A stretch of 13,873 nucleotides of DNA from Parvibaculum sp. (lineage in GTDB: Bacteria > Pseudomonadota > Alphaproteobacteria > Parvibaculales > Parvibaculaceae), in NCBI GenBank assembly GCA_014359855.1, contig JACIYQ010000233.1:1-13873 (forward strand), written 5' to 3'. Position 1 is the stretch's first letter; each line of letters begins with the position of its first letter. Below, piece by piece: positions 13,830 to 13,873 of this stretch. Below the pieces are notes generated by a model. That model had not been told where the DNA came from. It was given only the letters and a program-made list of their open reading frames with translations, and searched no databases. A program made the position numbers and the translations under genes.

Positions 13830-13873
13830 ATGCCCCCGTTAAGCCCCATGCGGAAAATCCTAACTCATTCCCG

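Overview
The window looks like chromosomal DNA of a GC-rich alphaproteobacterium. This rests on the strong G/C bias at third codon positions, the Tat-dependent PhoX phosphatase, the PAS_5 and tandem-PilZ proteins, the transglutaminase-like lipoprotein, and the density of crotonase-fold and GMC oxidoreductase genes. The set recalls lipid- and alkane-degrading lineages such as Parvibaculum, but that genus-level guess is inference. I see no rRNA, tRNA, CRISPR array, prophage or insertion sequence.

Left part (1-3108). Two minus-strand genes: an incomplete membrane-anchored protein of unknown function running off the left edge, preceded by a Tat-exported PhoX/DUF839 phosphatase. Upstream of phoX is a two-half-site sequence that fits a PhoB (Pho) box.

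Centre left (3109-6114). A plus-strand run, probably one transcription unit at least at its start: a gamma-class carbonic anhydrase-like hexapeptide-repeat protein, a translationally coupled exported DUF192 protein, an enoyl-CoA hydratase gene broken by an in-frame TAG and an apparent in-frame deletion, and an exported protein of unknown function.

Centre (6115-9368). A SlyD-like FKBP prolyl isomerase and a GYF_2/acidic-linker/Cas2-SinR-like fusion protein lie on the minus strand, separated by a clear terminator. An intact enoyl-CoA hydratase with both catalytic glutamates lies on the plus strand, convergent with a transglutaminase-like cysteine peptidase lipoprotein. A double hairpin sits between those two.

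Right part (9369-13873). A short crotonase-fold protein starting at TTG and a two-domain PilZ protein are on the minus strand. A GMC-family alcohol/choline-type dehydrogenase is on the plus strand, and a PAS_5 sensor protein converges on it across a strong bidirectional terminator.

Two themes run through the window. One is acyl-CoA and alcohol metabolism (three crotonase genes, one decayed, plus the GMC oxidoreductase). The other is envelope and signalling functions (PhoX, DUF192, LapG-type peptidase, PilZ, PAS). The most unusual items are the GYF_2/Cas2-like fusion, the doubly damaged hydratase gene, the candidate Pho box, and several leader hairpins that could mask ribosome binding sites.
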